Part shown: one piece after another, positions 27,451-38,633 of the stretch
How the letters are laid out: each line of letters opens with the position of its first letter
Position numbering within the stretch: the stretch's first letter is position 1
Assembly: GCF_029193595.2 (NCBI RefSeq)
Contig: NZ_CP135052.1
Span: 3,596,001-3,660,000 of the forward strand
Direction of reading: 5' to 3'
Length of the DNA: 64,000 nucleotides
Origin: Providencia hangzhouensis
Lineage (GTDB): Bacteria; Pseudomonadota; Gammaproteobacteria; Enterobacterales; Enterobacteriaceae
The notes under the pieces: generated by a model
The model's input: the letters and a program-made list of their open reading frames with translations, nothing else
Database searches by the model: none
Told to the model about the DNA's origin: nothing
Program-made: the position numbers and the translations under genes

Positions 27451-27471
27451 TCAGGTTCAGGGAGTGTGCCT

Positions 27472-28137
27472 ATGTTAGCAGATCTGCGCTTATACCAGTT
27501 AGTTAGTCCTTCTTTACCTGTTGGCTCGTTTACCTATTCACAAGGCTTAGAATGGGCGATTGAAAGAGGTTGGGTAACAACACCAGATACCCTTGCAGGC
27601 TGGCTAACCGCACAAATGACGCATGCCATTGCAACATTAGAGCTTCCCGTTTTACGGCAAATTCAGACTTCCCTTTCCCTTGGTGATATTGAAGCGGTGA
27701 AATATTGGTGTGAATTTATGATTGCCAGCCGTGAAACCAAAGAACTACGCCAAGAAGAGCGACAACGAGGAATTGCTTTTGCACGGTTGCTGCCTCAACT
27801 AGGCATTGAACTGGATGCTAACCTGCAAACCTGCGTGAAACAAACCCAGCTAATGGCCTTCGCCCTCGCCGCGGTAAATTGGCAAATTGACGTTGAAAAA
27901 TTGTGCACCGCGTATGCATGGGGTTGGCTAGAAAACACGGTGATGTCAGGTGTTAAGCTTATCCCTTTAGGGCAAAGCGCGGGGCAAAATATTTTATTTA
28001 CCCTTGCTGAGCGCATACCCGAGGTGGTTGCGCAATCGGCAATCTGGCCAATAGACGATATTGGTAGTTTTACACCTGCACAAATTATTGCCAGTAGTCG
28101 GCATGAAACCCAATACACACGACTTTTTCGTTCATGA
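27472..28137 (+). CDS. ureF: Urease accessory protein UreF
   Basis: 221 residues. The ATG at 27472 was chosen over a GTG at 27466 because AGGGAG is 7 nt upstream of the ATG and would touch the GTG. Hallmarks: [15 protein letters not shown] near 20-34, [15 protein letters not shown] near 85-100, and the PLGQSAGQ segment. An all-helical protein that couples UreD-bound urease to UreG GTPase. 21 bp after ureE and 9 bp before ureG. Confidence 0.95.
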   Translation: MLADLRLYQLVSPSLPVGSFTYSQGLEWAIERGWVTTPDTLAGWLTAQMTHAIATLELPVLRQIQTSLSLGDIEAVKYWCEFMIASRETKELRQEERQRGIAFARLLPQLGIELDANLQTCVKQTQLMAFALAAVNWQIDVEKLCTAYAWGWLENTVMSGVKLIPLGQSAGQNILFTLAERIPEVVAQSAIWPIDDIGSFTPAQIIASSRHETQYTRLFRS

Positions 28138-28146
28138 GAAAATGCT

Positions 28147-28764
28147 ATGCAAGAATATAATCAACCCTTAAGAATTGGTGTCGGTGGGCCGGTCGGCTCA
28201 GGAAAAACCGCATTATTAGAAGTGTTATGCAAAGCCATGCGCGACACTTACCAAATTGCCGTTGTCACCAATGATATTTACACCCAAGAAGATGCCAAAA
28301 TTTTAACCCGTGCCGAAGCACTAGATGCAGACCGCATTATTGGTGTTGAAACTGGCGGCTGCCCTCATACCGCTATTCGTGAAGATGCATCAATGAATTT
28401 AGCGGCAGTTGAAGAGTTAGCCATCCGCCATAAAAATCTTGATATCGTATTTGTGGAAAGCGGCGGCGATAACCTCAGCGCGACGTTTAGCCCAGAGCTG
28501 GCAGACTTAACCATTTATGTTATTGATGTTGCTGAAGGCGAAAAAATTCCACGTAAAGGTGGGCCAGGGATCACCCATTCCGATTTACTGGTGATAAACA
28601 AAATTGACCTTGCTCCGTATGTCGGCGCTTCATTAGAAGTGATGGAAGCCGATACCGCAAGAATGCGACCAGTAAAGCCCTATGTGTTTACTAACTTAAA
28701 GAAAAAAGTCGGCTTAGAGACCATTATCGAATTTATCATCGATAAAGGCATGTTAAGACGTTAA
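28147..28764 (+). CDS. ureG: Urease GTPase UreG
   Basis: 205 residues. P-loop [12 protein letters not shown] at about 13-24, the [12 protein letters not shown] stretch, [17 protein letters not shown] with the CPH nickel-binding motif, ESGGDN, and the NKID GTP-specificity motif. SIMIBI-class GTPase driving nickel insertion into urease. Last gene of the operon, followed at once by a strong terminator. Confidence 0.97.
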   Translation: MQEYNQPLRIGVGGPVGSGKTALLEVLCKAMRDTYQIAVVTNDIYTQEDAKILTRAEALDADRIIGVETGGCPHTAIREDASMNLAAVEELAIRHKNLDIVFVESGGDNLSATFSPELADLTIYVIDVAEGEKIPRKGGPGITHSDLLVINKIDLAPYVGASLEVMEADTARMRPVKPYVFTNLKKKVGLETIIEFIIDKGMLRR

Positions 28765-28774
28765 TAAATTTGGA

Positions 28775-28805
28775 CGCCCTATAGGTTTTATCTATAGGGC
28801 GTTTT
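28775..28805 (+). terminator. Rho-independent terminator after ureG
   Basis: CGCCCTATAG/CTATAGGGCG, a 10-bp stem with a 7-nt loop, followed by TTTT. It lies between the convergent ureG and hypE stops and may act on both strands. Confidence 0.85.
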
Positions 28806-28808
28806 CAA

Positions 28809-29834
28809 TTAACAAATACGGGGTAAAGGCTCGCTGTGAGGCAAATCTAATAACCTTGATGTACCGAAGATCCCAACTAATTTGACTTGTTTTTGCTCAG
28901 TCACACAGCCAATCGTGGCTGCATCTTTCCCTAATGGGTGTTGGTGTAGTGCAGCAAGCACTGCATTTTCCGCTTCAGGTTTCACCACAATCACTAGTTT
29001 ACCTTCATTGGCAAAGTTTAACGGCTCTAAACCCAATAGCTCGCACACGCCCCTAACTGCAGAAGAAACTGGTAAATCCCCCTCATTTACGGCAATTCCA
29101 TAACCACTGGCTTGGGCAAATTCATGTAAGATTGCCGTTACGCCACCACGAGTTGCGTCTCGTAATGCCCGAATGCCGTCAATTTCACGCAGCGGAGCTA
29201 TCAATGGCGTTAATACCGCACAATCACTGCAAAGCTCCGCTTCTAACCCGAGTTGTTCGCGCAGGTTTAAGATAGTCGCGCCGTGATCACCCAACGTACC
29301 GCTAACAATCACTTTATCCCCCGCTTGAATATGCTGAGCTCCCCACTGGATATTGGACGGGATCACGCCAATACCTGCCGTATTGATAAAGATTTTATCT
29401 GCAGCCCCGCGCTGCACTACCTTGGTATCGCCTGTCACAATATCCACACCGGCCGCTTTTGCCGTTGCCGCCATAGATTCGACAATGACCTGCAATTCAG
29501 TCAGGGAAAAACCTTCTTCCAAGATAAAACCGCAAGAAAGGTATTTTGGGGTAGCCCCACTAACTGCAACGTCATTCACTGTGCCGCAAACGGCTATTTT
29601 ACCAATATTGCCTCCCGGGAAAAAAATCGGGTCGATGACATAGCTATCGGTACTGAATGCCAAACGGTCACCCAATGCTGTCATTTCGGACAATGCTAGC
29701 CGAGCTTGGTCTTCTCGCTCATTCAACGCTGGGTTTGCAAACGCCTGCAAAAACAACTGTTCAATCAATTGCTGCATCGCCTGCCCACCACTTCCGTGGG
29801 CCATCGTCACCACATTGTTAGCATCACGACTCAT
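28809..29834 (-). CDS. hypE: Hydrogenase maturation protein HypE
   Basis: 341 residues, PurM/AIR-synthase fold. Starts near VTMAHGSGGQAMQQLI and contains FSTDSYVIDPIFFPGGNIG and GDTKVVQRG, ending in LPRIC, whose C-terminal cysteine receives the carbamoyl group from HypF and is dehydrated to thiocyanate for the Fe(CN)2CO centre. Start directly follows the hypD stop. Last gene of the hyb-hyp operon, convergent with ureG. Confidence 0.97.
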   Translation of the reverse strand: MSRDANNVVTMAHGSGGQAMQQLIEQLFLQAFANPALNEREDQARLALSEMTALGDRLAFSTDSYVIDPIFFPGGNIGKIAVCGTVNDVAVSGATPKYLSCGFILEEGFSLTELQVIVESMAATAKAAGVDIVTGDTKVVQRGAADKIFINTAGIGVIPSNIQWGAQHIQAGDKVIVSGTLGDHGATILNLREQLGLEAELCSDCAVLTPLIAPLREIDGIRALRDATRGGVTAILHEFAQASGYGIAVNEGDLPVSSAVRGVCELLGLEPLNFANEGKLVIVVKPEAENAVLAALHQHPLGKDAATIGCVTEQKQVKLVGIFGTSRLLDLPHSEPLPRIC

Positions 29835-30947
29835 TTATGCCTCCCGACGATATTGGTAATAAGCTGCACAGGCACCTTCAGAAGAAACCATTAATGCGCC
29901 AAAAGCCGTTTGTGGCGTACAACGGCGCCCAAACAACATACATTCGTTCGGTTTACAGCGCCCTGTTAACACCTCACCGCAACGTGCTTGCGGGTCATCC
30001 GCCACTTTATGGGGTTGTACCTGAAAACGCTTCTCAGCATCAAAAAATTGGTAAGCTTGAGTTAATTGAACCCCTGAACCTGCAATTTCCCCCAACCCGC
30101 GCCATTCACTGGCTTGTTTAAGTTCAAAAACTTCCTCTAACGCTTTAAGTGCCAACAGGTTACCTTCATCGGCCACAACGCGTTTATATTGGTTTTCTAC
30201 CTCACAACGACCATCAGCGATTTGGTCAACTAGCATGGCTAACGACTGCAAAATATCTAAGGGTTCGAACCCTGTGACCACCAAGGGTTTATGGAAGTCT
30301 TCGCTAATAAACTGGTAGGGATGCGCCCCGATTACCATACTCACGTGTCCTGGTGCTAAAAAGCCGTCAATACGGACATCCGGTTGCTCAAGTAAGCTGC
30401 GCAAGGTGGGAATAATCGTAATGTGTTGGCAAAATACACTAAAGTTTGTCAACTGGCGGTGCTTTGCTTGCTGCAAGGTGATTGCCGTGCTTGGCATAGT
30501 GGTTTCAAAGCCTAAGCCAAAGAAAACCACTTGGCGATGGGGATGCTGCTCTGCCAATGCCAAAGCATCTAGCGGTGAATAAACGATACGGACATCCGCC
30601 CCATTACGTTTAGCGTCAAGTAAAGAGCCCCTTTCCCCCGGAACGCGCATTGCATCGCCATAAGTACAAAAGATAACCTCAGGGTGCTGTGCAATTTCAA
30701 TACAACTATCAATTCGTCCCATTGGCAAAACGCACACAGGGCAACCGGGCCCATGAACAAATTCAATGTCAGTGGGTAATAACTGGTCAATACCAAATTT
30801 AAAAATCGCGTGGGTGTGGCCACCACAGACTTCCATGAGTTGTAATGGGCGTCGTTTCGCTTGGGGTATTTCATTCACCCGTTGATGAATATGCGCCAAC
30901 AGCGCTTTTGCAAGAACAGGGTCGCGAAATTCATCGACGTACTGCAT
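29835..30947 (-). CDS. hypD: Hydrogenase maturation protein HypD
   Basis: 370 residues from the ATG at 30947, which has AGGAG 6 nt before it and aligns with HypD starts ([10 protein letters not shown]); a frame from 30962 is also open. Cysteine motifs include [10 protein letters not shown] (near 68-77), [17 protein letters not shown], and the C-terminal CKPNEC. Iron-sulfur scaffold, with HypC, for the Fe(CN)2CO group of [NiFe] hydrogenase. Overlaps hypC by 17 bp. Confidence 0.95.
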   Translation of the reverse strand: MQYVDEFRDPVLAKALLAHIHQRVNEIPQAKRRPLQLMEVCGGHTHAIFKFGIDQLLPTDIEFVHGPGCPVCVLPMGRIDSCIEIAQHPEVIFCTYGDAMRVPGERGSLLDAKRNGADVRIVYSPLDALALAEQHPHRQVVFFGLGFETTMPSTAITLQQAKHRQLTNFSVFCQHITIIPTLRSLLEQPDVRIDGFLAPGHVSMVIGAHPYQFISEDFHKPLVVTGFEPLDILQSLAMLVDQIADGRCEVENQYKRVVADEGNLLALKALEEVFELKQASEWRGLGEIAGSGVQLTQAYQFFDAEKRFQVQPHKVADDPQARCGEVLTGRCKPNECMLFGRRCTPQTAFGALMVSSEGACAAYYQYRREA

Positions 30948-31227
30948 CTGCCGCTCCTGCATTTAAACCACTAAAATCGCTGACCTCGTGGTCTAGCTGG
31001 CTCATCGCGGTTAACGCATCCAAGGTAGATTGCGCTTCTTCTTCATTGATGATACTCATGGCAAACCCGACGTGTACCAATACCCATTGGCCTAATAAAT
31101 CGGCGGTTTCCCCTTCACAAATGAGGCCAATATTCACATCGCGTTTTACACCACAAACATCCACTTGAGCGAGTTGGTGAATGTCTTCACCAACTGCCAC
31201 TATTTTGCCCGGAATGCCTAAGCACAT
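30931..31227 (-). CDS. hypC: Hydrogenase maturation chaperone HypC/HybG
   Basis: 98 residues. The ATG at 31227 was chosen because it yields the invariant MCLGIPG start with catalytic Cys2 and has GGAGA upstream; the longer frame from 31254 would bury Cys2. Binds HypD during Fe(CN)2CO assembly and the hydrogenase large subunit. Overlaps hypB by 10 bp and hypD by 17 bp. Confidence 0.93.
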   Translation of the reverse strand: MCLGIPGKIVAVGEDIHQLAQVDVCGVKRDVNIGLICEGETADLLGQWVLVHVGFAMSIINEEEAQSTLDALTAMSQLDHEVSDFSGLNAGAADAVRR

Positions 31228-32252
31228 AGCTGTGTCTCCAACCATGCCAGCCATGCATCCATCCCTTCGCCGCGTGTCGCAGAAACTTGGATAACTTGGA
31301 TATTGGGGTTCACTTGCTTAGCATTGGCGATACAAGCATCAACATCAAAATTCAGGTATGGCAGTAAGTCGATTTTGTTCAATAACATGATATCTGCTGC
31401 CGCAAACATATGTGGATATTTGAGAGGTTTATCTTCCCCTTCCGTGACTGACAGTACCGCTACTTTATGGCGTTCCCCTAAGTCAAAACTGGCAGGGCAC
31501 ACGAGATTCCCGACATTTTCAATAAATAACAAACTGTTATCGGCTAACTCTAAACGTGCTGTTGCATCGTGGACCATTTGTGCATCTAAGTGACAGCCTT
31601 TTCCTGTGTTCACTTGAATCGCAGGCACACCCGTTTCGCGGATCCGTTGTGCATCATTAGTGGTTTGTTGGTCACCTTCAATCACTGCGCAATTAATTCT
31701 GTCACGCAGTCTTAACAACGTTTCTGTCAACAAGGTGGTTTTTCCTGAACCGGGGCTAGAAACGAGGTTTAGCGCTAAAATATTCTTCTGGCAAAAATCC
31801 TTACGGTTATGTTCCGCCAGATGGTTATTTTTATCTAACACATCCATCTCAATTTGTAGCATGCGTTTTTGGCTAATCCCCGGTGCATGGGTACCTGCTT
31901 CACCGTGGCCATAATCAAGGTCATGGTGTTCCCCAGCTGGTTTAAAACTTGCCTCAGCCGTTTGATAAATATGTTTATGTTTATGCTTATGTTTGTGTTT
32001 ATGCTTTTTAGACTTGCTTTCAGCAGGTGCGGGTTCATATTGGTGATAATGGTTGTGGACATCACCTTGATGATAATAATGGTGATGAATGATCACCGTT
32101 TGCCCATTAGGTTCATGATCATGGTGATGGTCGTGATCATGATTGTTGTGACCTTGGTGGTGATCATGGCCGTGATGGTGGTCATGGTGATGATCGTGGT
32201 CATCCCCCTCAATTTTGCGCTCTCCCGACGCACATCCACAAGTACTACACAT
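31218..32252 (-). CDS. hypB: Hydrogenase nickel GTPase HypB with long histidine-rich region
   Basis: 344 residues from the ATG at 32252, giving the MCSTCGC start of HypB (Cys nickel site); GGGAGTG is its ribosome site. Residues about 19-95 hold roughly 30 histidines, including [13 protein letters not shown] and a [12 protein letters not shown] run. G-domain: P-loop GSGKTT near 168, [13 protein letters not shown]. Inserts nickel into hydrogenase after GTP hydrolysis; the His region probably stores nickel. Adjacent ORFs on the opposite strand are only shadows of the repeats. Confidence 0.96.
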   Translation of the reverse strand: MCSTCGCASGERKIEGDDHDHHHDHHHGHDHHQGHNNHDHDHHHDHEPNGQTVIIHHHYYHQGDVHNHYHQYEPAPAESKSKKHKHKHKHKHKHIYQTAEASFKPAGEHHDLDYGHGEAGTHAPGISQKRMLQIEMDVLDKNNHLAEHNRKDFCQKNILALNLVSSPGSGKTTLLTETLLRLRDRINCAVIEGDQQTTNDAQRIRETGVPAIQVNTGKGCHLDAQMVHDATARLELADNSLLFIENVGNLVCPASFDLGERHKVAVLSVTEGEDKPLKYPHMFAAADIMLLNKIDLLPYLNFDVDACIANAKQVNPNIQVIQVSATRGEGMDAWLAWLETQLCA

Positions 32253-32342
32253 AAGTTTCACTCCCAACCGCTAAATTGTTAAATTAGATTAATACATAGT
32301 CCATTGAGTCTAGTTGATACACCTCAAGCTCAGCTCAAAAAG

Positions 32343-32684
32343 CTACTCCACTTCCAACTCTTTGATGCGCAAACTATCCCCACTTTCCACTTTCAGGTTC
32401 AACCCCTGACAGCATGGACAAACCGATTGGTGGCTGTCTATTTCCACTATTTCACTGCAATCCCAACACCATGCTTGTGCAGGCTGGTAAATAATGTGGA
32501 GCTGGCAGCCTTCTGCAACCGTACCTCGGCAAACGACATCAAAACTGAAGCGAAACGCACTCTCTTCAACACAAGAGAGTGCGCCGATTTCAAGCCAAAC
32601 ACCGGTGACTCGGTTAACTGCATTTTTTTTCGCCTGCTGTTCAATAATTTCTATCGTACTTTGGCATAACGAAACCTCATGCAT
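32343..32684 (-). CDS. hypA: Hydrogenase nickel metallochaperone HypA/HybF
   Basis: 113 residues. Starts MHEVSLCQS with the nickel-binding His2-Glu3, and has two zinc pairs, CWDC near 73 and CPCC near 90. Works with HypB to load nickel. Within the hyb operon between hybE (8-bp overlap) and hypB (90 bp gap), the slot occupied by hybF in E. coli. Confidence 0.95.
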   Translation of the reverse strand: MHEVSLCQSTIEIIEQQAKKNAVNRVTGVWLEIGALSCVEESAFRFSFDVVCRGTVAEGCQLHIIYQPAQAWCWDCSEIVEIDSHQSVCPCCQGLNLKVESGDSLRIKELEVE

Positions 32685-33168
32685 CCTGCCCCCTTAAGTG
32701 GCGGGCAAACAATGCTCTACGTTCAGGTGCTTGAGGAATATTCGGGTCACTAACTGGGAGCGATAACAATATTCGCTGGCAATCATCCGTTAGGTGAATA
32801 CCTTGTTCTGGTGTCAGTTTTTTTTCTAATGGCGACATTAATGAGCAAGCAAAATATTGAGTTAAGCCGTCTAATTCACCTACGGTATAAGTCATTTCAC
32901 CATAGGGGAGGATTAACCCAACCTTGTCACCGACCACGCGGCGAGGCCAATATTGCTCAGGCCCCGGTAGAATAATCGCGCTGAGCATCCATGGCGTAAT
33001 CACCGCACCCACCCATTGCCCTTCAAACAGGACAAACTCACTGGCGTGCACAGGCATCGTTGGATGCAAAAATGACAAATCATGCATCGATTGTTCAGCA
33101 ACGCGCGTAAATGCGGCCTCAACCTGAGGCCGAGGGTTAGTTTCATAACCTAATATGTCATCCGGCAT
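32677..33168 (-). CDS. hybE: Hydrogenase-2 accessory chaperone HybE
   Basis: 163 residues. Its FEGQWVGAVITPWMLSAIILPG segment and the following GEMTY region match the HybE/HupJ rubredoxin-like family. In E. coli, HybE helps proofread the hydrogenase-2 large subunit before Tat export. It overlaps hybD by 11 bp and hypA by 8 bp. Lacks CxxC rubredoxin cysteines, as expected for HybE. Confidence 0.93.
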   Translation of the reverse strand: MPDDILGYETNPRPQVEAAFTRVAEQSMHDLSFLHPTMPVHASEFVLFEGQWVGAVITPWMLSAIILPGPEQYWPRRVVGDKVGLILPYGEMTYTVGELDGLTQYFACSLMSPLEKKLTPEQGIHLTDDCQRILLSLPVSDPNIPQAPERRALFARHLRGQDA

Positions 33169-33655
33169 GCAAACTCTCTTCTTTCGCTATGATTTCCAAG
33201 CCTTCGCTTCGCAAAACCTCAATAACCTTTTGTAAAGCTGGCTCTAAAGCGGCCAGCCCTGTTGCCGTCAAACCGATATGCGGCTCGAGGGATTCAGGCA
33301 CAACGCCAACTAATGTTAGCCGCTGTGGGAATTCATCGGTTAAATGCAAAGCGGATAGCACATCTGATAAACCGAGTTGATGTGGGGAAATTTTACGTGT
33401 AAACAGCGCAGGGACTTCGTCATCACGCAAGACTAAAATCGAGCCAGCCTTCTGGCTCGATAACACAACATCGGCAATGATCAAATGGTCTCTATCTGCC
33501 ATTGGGCCAATTAACTCCATTCCAGCAGTTCCACCATCAAGCACTTCTACGCATTCAGGTAGGTGATAGCGCTGTTCTAAAGCCTCAACGATGCGTACCC
33601 CAATCCCTTCATCGCTCAACAGTATATTGCCAACACCTAAGACTAAAATACGCAT
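33158..33655 (-). CDS. hybD: Hydrogenase-2 large-subunit protease HybD
   Basis: 165 residues. LGVGNILLSDEGIGVRIVEAL at the start and the nickel-sensing Glu, Asp and His are placed as in HybD: GDEG-type DEG (Glu16), IADVV (Asp near 61), and SPHQLGL (His near 93). Removes the C-terminal 15 residues of HybC after nickel insertion. Start overlaps the hybC stop by 1 bp. Confidence 0.95.
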   Translation of the reverse strand: MRILVLGVGNILLSDEGIGVRIVEALEQRYHLPECVEVLDGGTAGMELIGPMADRDHLIIADVVLSSQKAGSILVLRDDEVPALFTRKISPHQLGLSDVLSALHLTDEFPQRLTLVGVVPESLEPHIGLTATGLAALEPALQKVIEVLRSEGLEIIAKEESLHAG

Positions 33656-35358
33656 TACAGCACCTTAACCTTAGTGACTTCGCCACCTTCAGGGTCAACA
33701 ATGTGCACTGCACAAGACATACAAGGGTCAAATGAGTGAATGGTCCGCACCACTTCAAGGGGTTTAGATGGGTCAGCGACAGGAGTTCCTACCAATGCTT
33801 GCTCATAAGGGCCTGGCTCATCATTGAAATTACGTGGGCCTGAATTCCAAGTAGAAGGCACTACCGCTTGGTAATTTTCAATTTTACCGTCTTTGATCAC
33901 GACCCAGTGAGATAATAAACCTCGAGGTACTTCACCAAAACCGACACCTTTAATGGTGGCATTTTCTGGGAATACGGGTTTTACAAAGGTGGTGTGATCC
34001 CCTTTTGCGATGTTGTCCACCAGCGCTTGCCATTGAATTGACAAGGTTTCATTCAATACACAACAACGAACACTACGTCCGATAATCCGCCCCAATGTGG
34101 AATGCAGTTGGTCCACACTAATATTGTTACCTGTCAGTGTTTGATACAGGTTCACCACATCATTAAAGTGTTTTTCTGTCGGTTCATGTTTTGCCGCTAA
34201 TTTACACAACAAATCAGCGAGCGGCCCGACCTCAACGGTTTTATCATAGAAAGTTGGTGCTTTTACCCATGAATATTTACCGTCATCATCCCAGCCGGTG
34301 TAATCCGGGTTCGTGGTGCCTTCCCACGGTGCTTGTGGCTCATTTTCTTTGTACCATGCATGTTTGCTACTTTCTTTGATACCGTTGATCAAATACTCAT
34401 CTGTATGGCTAGTAATGGGGCGATAAGTACTAAAGTCACTGTTCTCTAGATACCCGCCAGGTAATAGAAAATTCCCATTTTTACCGTCCATTGGCATTTC
34501 AGGCATACACATGTAATGTTTCGCACCTTGACCGACTTCGAGCCATTCAGGGTAGCCTGCTGCAATCACCGCTGCGTCAATCTTATACACTTGCTCGATA
34601 AAATCCCCTAAACGGTCAATAAAGGATTTTACATACATCAAGCGTTCAAGGTTCAGAACCCCAACACCATCAAGGTTGATAGGGTTTGCGACACCACCAA
34701 CAGCAAGGTTTTGAATATGCGGCGTTTTACCTCCTAATAATGCCACAATACGGTTAGCATCACGCTGACATTCGAGGGCTTGTAAGTAGTGAGCTACAGC
34801 AATTAAGTTCACCTCAGGCGATAGTTTCATCGCTGGGTGCCCCCAATATCCATTAGCAAAAATACCCAATTGCCCACTGGCAACCAGTTTTTTAATTTTA
34901 TCTTGAACTCGCGTGAACTCTTCTGGGCTATTCAGTGGCCACGTCGAAACGCCTCTCAAAATTTCTGCTGCTTTATTTGGGTCTGCATTCAGCGCAGAGG
35001 TGATATCTACCCAATCTAACGCCGATAATTGATAAAAATGGACAATATGGTCTTGAATAGTATGCGCGGCTAAAATCATATTACGGATATACTGCGCATT
35101 CACTGGCACATCAATATTTAAGGCGCTCTCAATCGTGCGTACCGACACAATACCGTGCACTGTGGTACAAACCCCACAAATACGCTGCATGATCATCCAT
35201 GCATCACGAGGGTCTTTTCCTTTGACTATCTCTTCCATACCACGCCACATCGTGCCTGAAGCCCAAGCCTTGGTGACTTTTCCATCTTCAATTTCACAAT
35301 CAATGCGTAAGTGACCTTCGATACGAGTGACTGGGTCTATTGTTATACGTTGGCTCAT
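33655..35358 (-). CDS. hybC: Hydrogenase-2 large subunit HybC
   Basis: 567 residues, the E. coli length. Nickel-ligand pairs: RICGVC with Cys61/Cys64, and DPCMSCAVH with Cys546/Cys549, followed by His552 and a 15-residue tail that HybD removes. Large subunit of membrane-bound [NiFe] uptake hydrogenase 2, carrying the NiFe(CN)2CO centre. Co-exported with HybO. Confidence 0.98.
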   Translation of the reverse strand: MSQRITIDPVTRIEGHLRIDCEIEDGKVTKAWASGTMWRGMEEIVKGKDPRDAWMIMQRICGVCTTVHGIVSVRTIESALNIDVPVNAQYIRNMILAAHTIQDHIVHFYQLSALDWVDITSALNADPNKAAEILRGVSTWPLNSPEEFTRVQDKIKKLVASGQLGIFANGYWGHPAMKLSPEVNLIAVAHYLQALECQRDANRIVALLGGKTPHIQNLAVGGVANPINLDGVGVLNLERLMYVKSFIDRLGDFIEQVYKIDAAVIAAGYPEWLEVGQGAKHYMCMPEMPMDGKNGNFLLPGGYLENSDFSTYRPITSHTDEYLINGIKESSKHAWYKENEPQAPWEGTTNPDYTGWDDDGKYSWVKAPTFYDKTVEVGPLADLLCKLAAKHEPTEKHFNDVVNLYQTLTGNNISVDQLHSTLGRIIGRSVRCCVLNETLSIQWQALVDNIAKGDHTTFVKPVFPENATIKGVGFGEVPRGLLSHWVVIKDGKIENYQAVVPSTWNSGPRNFNDEPGPYEQALVGTPVADPSKPLEVVRTIHSFDPCMSCAVHIVDPEGGEVTKVKVL

Positions 35359-36542
35359 GCTTTACCTCGGGCCTCTGAATGGCTCATCGTTGTTTTTTTC
35401 AATGCTGGAATAACAGGTAATAAGCGGATCAATAAGATATAAGCGCATACCTCTATTGCCACGAAACCTATTGAAATTAAAAGTTCTTCTGTTGTTGGGA
35501 AGTAGTCGTATCCGCCCCCTGGGTTGAATGCAACGAGGGAATAGCTCATCCGCCACATGGCAGCACCAATCAACATGCTTAAACCGCTTGCATATAACCA
35601 CCGAGAATCATTCCTCAGTGATGGCATACGGAAAATAACCAATGGGAAAACCATTAATGCGGTTTCTATCCAAAACATCATGGCGTAGAAATCGGTATTG
35701 AAGATATGGTGCAACTTATCTCGATAAATCAGCTCACCAAAACGACAGACCAGAAACAGCACTAACAGTACCTGCAAGATCCGAGTGATACGAACAAACA
35801 ATGGCCGTTCATCAGCACCCTGCCCACGTAATGCGGCTTGAAGTAATGATCCTTCAAAAATAACGATGGAAAAGCCCATAATAAATGCGGTCAACAATGA
35901 GAGTAGTGGTAGCATTTCATAGCTTTGCCAAATAGGATGGACTTTATATCCTGCTGAAATCATCAATGACCCCATTGATGACTGGTGCATCATCGGCAAT
36001 AACGCCCCTAGCGCAATGATAAAAAACATCACTTTATTTAAGCGTTTTAATGAAACCTTCCAACCAAAACGTTCACACAGTGCAGGAGCAAACTCCAGTG
36101 CCATCACACCGATATAAATCGTCATACACACTGCCGTTTCAAATAGCACCGAATTGGTGTTAAAGAAACCGGGGATGTAAAAGTAAGGCAAGTTCCAGTA
36201 ACGACCTACGTCAATGGTAATGGATAAACCACCGAGGGAGTAACCGAACAAACTGGCTAATAACGCAGGGCGCACTAACGGGTGATATTCACCGCGATTA
36301 AATACATACACCGCCCAAGCCAGCGCCCAACCGCCACAAGCAAAACCGGTACCAATTAGTAAGTCAAAAGCAATCCAGATCCCCCAAGGATAGCCACCAT
36401 TTAGGTCAGAAACTGAGCCTAAGCCGAAGACCAAACGTTTAACAATCAAGATGACACAAATCAGCACTAATGGCCCAAATACCATAATTGGCCAACTGAC
36501 TAAACGCCCGCCTAACGGCTGCTCTTTATGATGCGTCGTCAT
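35355..36542 (-). CDS. hybB: Hydrogenase-2 integral membrane subunit HybB (NrfD family)
   Basis: 395 residues from the ATG at 36542 (E. coli 392), with AAGGAG about 9 nt upstream; the frame opens 27 bp earlier. About ten helices. Hallmarks: [43 protein letters not shown], and [13 protein letters not shown]. Passes electrons to the quinone pool. Overlaps hybA by 17 bp and hybC by 4 bp. Confidence 0.95.
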   Translation of the reverse strand: MTTHHKEQPLGGRLVSWPIMVFGPLVLICVILIVKRLVFGLGSVSDLNGGYPWGIWIAFDLLIGTGFACGGWALAWAVYVFNRGEYHPLVRPALLASLFGYSLGGLSITIDVGRYWNLPYFYIPGFFNTNSVLFETAVCMTIYIGVMALEFAPALCERFGWKVSLKRLNKVMFFIIALGALLPMMHQSSMGSLMISAGYKVHPIWQSYEMLPLLSLLTAFIMGFSIVIFEGSLLQAALRGQGADERPLFVRITRILQVLLVLFLVCRFGELIYRDKLHHIFNTDFYAMMFWIETALMVFPLVIFRMPSLRNDSRWLYASGLSMLIGAAMWRMSYSLVAFNPGGGYDYFPTTEELLISIGFVAIEVCAYILLIRLLPVIPALKKTTMSHSEARGKA

Positions 36543-37512
36543 TTGAGTCGTCTCCTTCGTGTTTATCATTCTTGGTATTGCGATACACCAAGAAACTCAA
36601 CCCTGCCAACGCCGCGAGCGGCAATACCATCCCTTTATAAAGGGTGTGCTGGACATATTCAGAACGAGCCCCAGTAGACAACTGCTCCAATTCAGGCAAC
36701 CCAAGATTTTGATAGGGCACACCTGAAAGAACAATAACTTGTGTACCACCACCTTCAAGTTCCCCATAAACATGAGACTCATATTTCGGCACTTTAATCA
36801 CATTCGGGTCATTGCTGTGTAAGGTTTGTCTTGGGTAACCGTACTCATCCCCCACTTTGAGTGTTAAGCGTTTTTTGGCTTCCGCGAGCAATTCTTCCCG
36901 CGTCCCGAAAATTACCGCTCCCGTTGGGCAAACTTCGACACAACCGGGCAAGCCACCCTTGTCTAAACGTTCGACACCTTTTTGGTTACATAACTCGCAT
37001 TTATGAATTGCGCCAAATTTGTCATCGTAGGCATATTTCGGAATATTAAATGGACACGCTACCATGCAATAACGGCAACCAGTACATACGCTGGCGTCGT
37101 AATGAACAATGCCGGTTTTTGGGTCTTTCTTCAGGGCTTGAACTGGACAAACCGACACGCAATTAGGGTCAACACAGTGCATACACTGCTTTTTAATGTA
37201 GGCATAGCCATCTTTTTCTTGGTCTTTATGAACGCCTGTTCCACTGCTCCAAACCTGAATAATATTGTTGGTATAAGGGGTGAGTTTGTCATTATTTGAC
37301 CAAGTTTGCTCCCCGACCGGGTTACGTTCTGGGTGGTTAATATCTTGGCATTTTGTCACACACGCCTGACACCCAATACACAGGGTCGAGTCATATAGCA
37401 TCCCCAAAGAATTAGGAATTGGCGGGCGGTTTTCAGGCCCCGCCAAGCTGGGTGAACTTCCCGCAAGTAATGCTCCCCCTGCGGAGAGTTTAAGAAAATT
37501 TCGTCTATTCAC
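36526..37512 (-). CDS. hybA: Hydrogenase-2 iron-sulfur protein HybA
   Basis: 328 residues, same as E. coli HybA. Starts MNRRNFLK (Tat signal type), then ferredoxin 4Fe-4S clusters: [45 protein letters not shown]. The C-terminal hydrophobic anchor is near residues 300-318, followed by an acidic tail. Relays electrons between HybO and HybB. 2 bp after hybO. Confidence 0.96.
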   Translation of the reverse strand: MNRRNFLKLSAGGALLAGSSPSLAGPENRPPIPNSLGMLYDSTLCIGCQACVTKCQDINHPERNPVGEQTWSNNDKLTPYTNNIIQVWSSGTGVHKDQEKDGYAYIKKQCMHCVDPNCVSVCPVQALKKDPKTGIVHYDASVCTGCRYCMVACPFNIPKYAYDDKFGAIHKCELCNQKGVERLDKGGLPGCVEVCPTGAVIFGTREELLAEAKKRLTLKVGDEYGYPRQTLHSNDPNVIKVPKYESHVYGELEGGGTQVIVLSGVPYQNLGLPELEQLSTGARSEYVQHTLYKGMVLPLAALAGLSFLVYRNTKNDKHEGDDSNDDAS

Positions 37513-37514
37513 GG

Positions 37515-38633
37515 TTATTCTCCCCGTGAGTCAGTATCTTGTTGGCGTTTTTGACGACCTAATTCACGTACCGCCATCACGCTAACTCCAGCTACTAACC
37601 CGACAACACCACCAATTAACCCCACAGCTGTAGATGAAATTTGGCCACCTTCGCGATTATTGACATCCGGTTTATCCACCCGTGGTGTTGGGTTTTCCAC
37701 GCTCGCCAACTGATGTATCGCTTTGTGAAAGCCGACATTTTCCTCGTTACAGCCATAACAAGGGTGACCAATCGCCACAGGCCAGACGCCACCGACATCA
37801 CAGAATTGCAATGTGGAACAGTTCCCGTAAGTTTCAGGCCCCTTACAGCCTAAATGGTATAAACACCAACCTTCACGATGACCATCATCACCGAACTCTT
37901 TTGCGAAACGGCCCGCATCAAAATGAGGGCGACGTTCGCAGTGTTCATGAATTAATCGACCGTACGCGAACATTGGGCGATTTTTGCTATCCAGTTTTGG
38001 TGGACGATTAAACGTAATTAAGTGCGCGACCGTCGCAAGGAAGTTATGTGGATTAGGCGGGCAACCTGGAATATTGATAACGGTTTTATCTTTAATGACT
38101 TGATCTAAACCCACGGCTCCTGTTGGGTTATCTCCTGCCGCAGCAACACCGCCCCACGAAGCACAAGAACCAATCGCAATCACGGCCGCGGCGTGTTCAG
38201 CCACTTCACGAATATGTTCAACAATCGGTTTCCCCGCCACCATACAATAAATACCGTTATCTTTTAGCGGGATAGAACCATCGACGACTAAAACATATTT
38301 TCCTTTGTACTTTTCAATTGCATCATGTTTATTTTGCTCAACTTGCTCACCAAAGGCGGCAGACAACACCTCGTGGTATTCCAATGAAATAGTATCGAGA
38401 ATTAAATTTTCCAAAGTTGGATGGGTTGAACACAGCAAAGATTCCGTACACCCCGTACACTCTTGGGCACCAATCCAAATGACAGGAGGTCGAGCTGGGT
38501 CACTAATAGATTCAGCTATTTGGGCAGCAGCCTTCCCGCTTAATCCCATTGTCGCTGCTAATGCTGTACATAACTTCATAAAATCACGGCGGTTAATGCC
38601 ATGCGAAGAAATAATAGAGTTATCTCCTATCAT
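37515..38633 (-). CDS. hybO: Hydrogenase-2 small subunit HybO
   Basis: 372 residues, the E. coli length. Twin-arginine signal [20 protein letters not shown] near residues 14-33, the proximal-cluster motif [15 protein letters not shown], the CPPNPHNFL and the CSTLQFC/GHPCYGC medial and distal cluster cysteines, and a C-terminal membrane anchor. First gene of the 11-gene operon hybOABCDE-hypABCDE. A perfect FNR site is 238-251 bp upstream. Confidence 0.97.
   Translation of the reverse strand: MIGDNSIISSHGINRRDFMKLCTALAATMGLSGKAAAQIAESISDPARPPVIWIGAQECTGCTESLLCSTHPTLENLILDTISLEYHEVLSAAFGEQVEQNKHDAIEKYKGKYVLVVDGSIPLKDNGIYCMVAGKPIVEHIREVAEHAAAVIAIGSCASWGGVAAAGDNPTGAVGLDQVIKDKTVINIPGCPPNPHNFLATVAHLITFNRPPKLDSKNRPMFAYGRLIHEHCERRPHFDAGRFAKEFGDDGHREGWCLYHLGCKGPETYGNCSTLQFCDVGGVWPVAIGHPCYGCNEENVGFHKAIHQLASVENPTPRVDKPDVNNREGGQISSTAVGLIGGVVGLVAGVSVMAVRELGRQKRQQDTDSRGE

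Noticed and set aside
31924..32200. Possible CRISPR-like or tandem repeat array
   Set aside because: The repeats are in-frame His/Asp/Lys codons of HypB, with no spacers.
31869..32282. 137-codon plus-strand ORF rich in Met/Val
   Set aside because: Antisense shadow of the histidine-codon repeats of hypB; no gene evidence.
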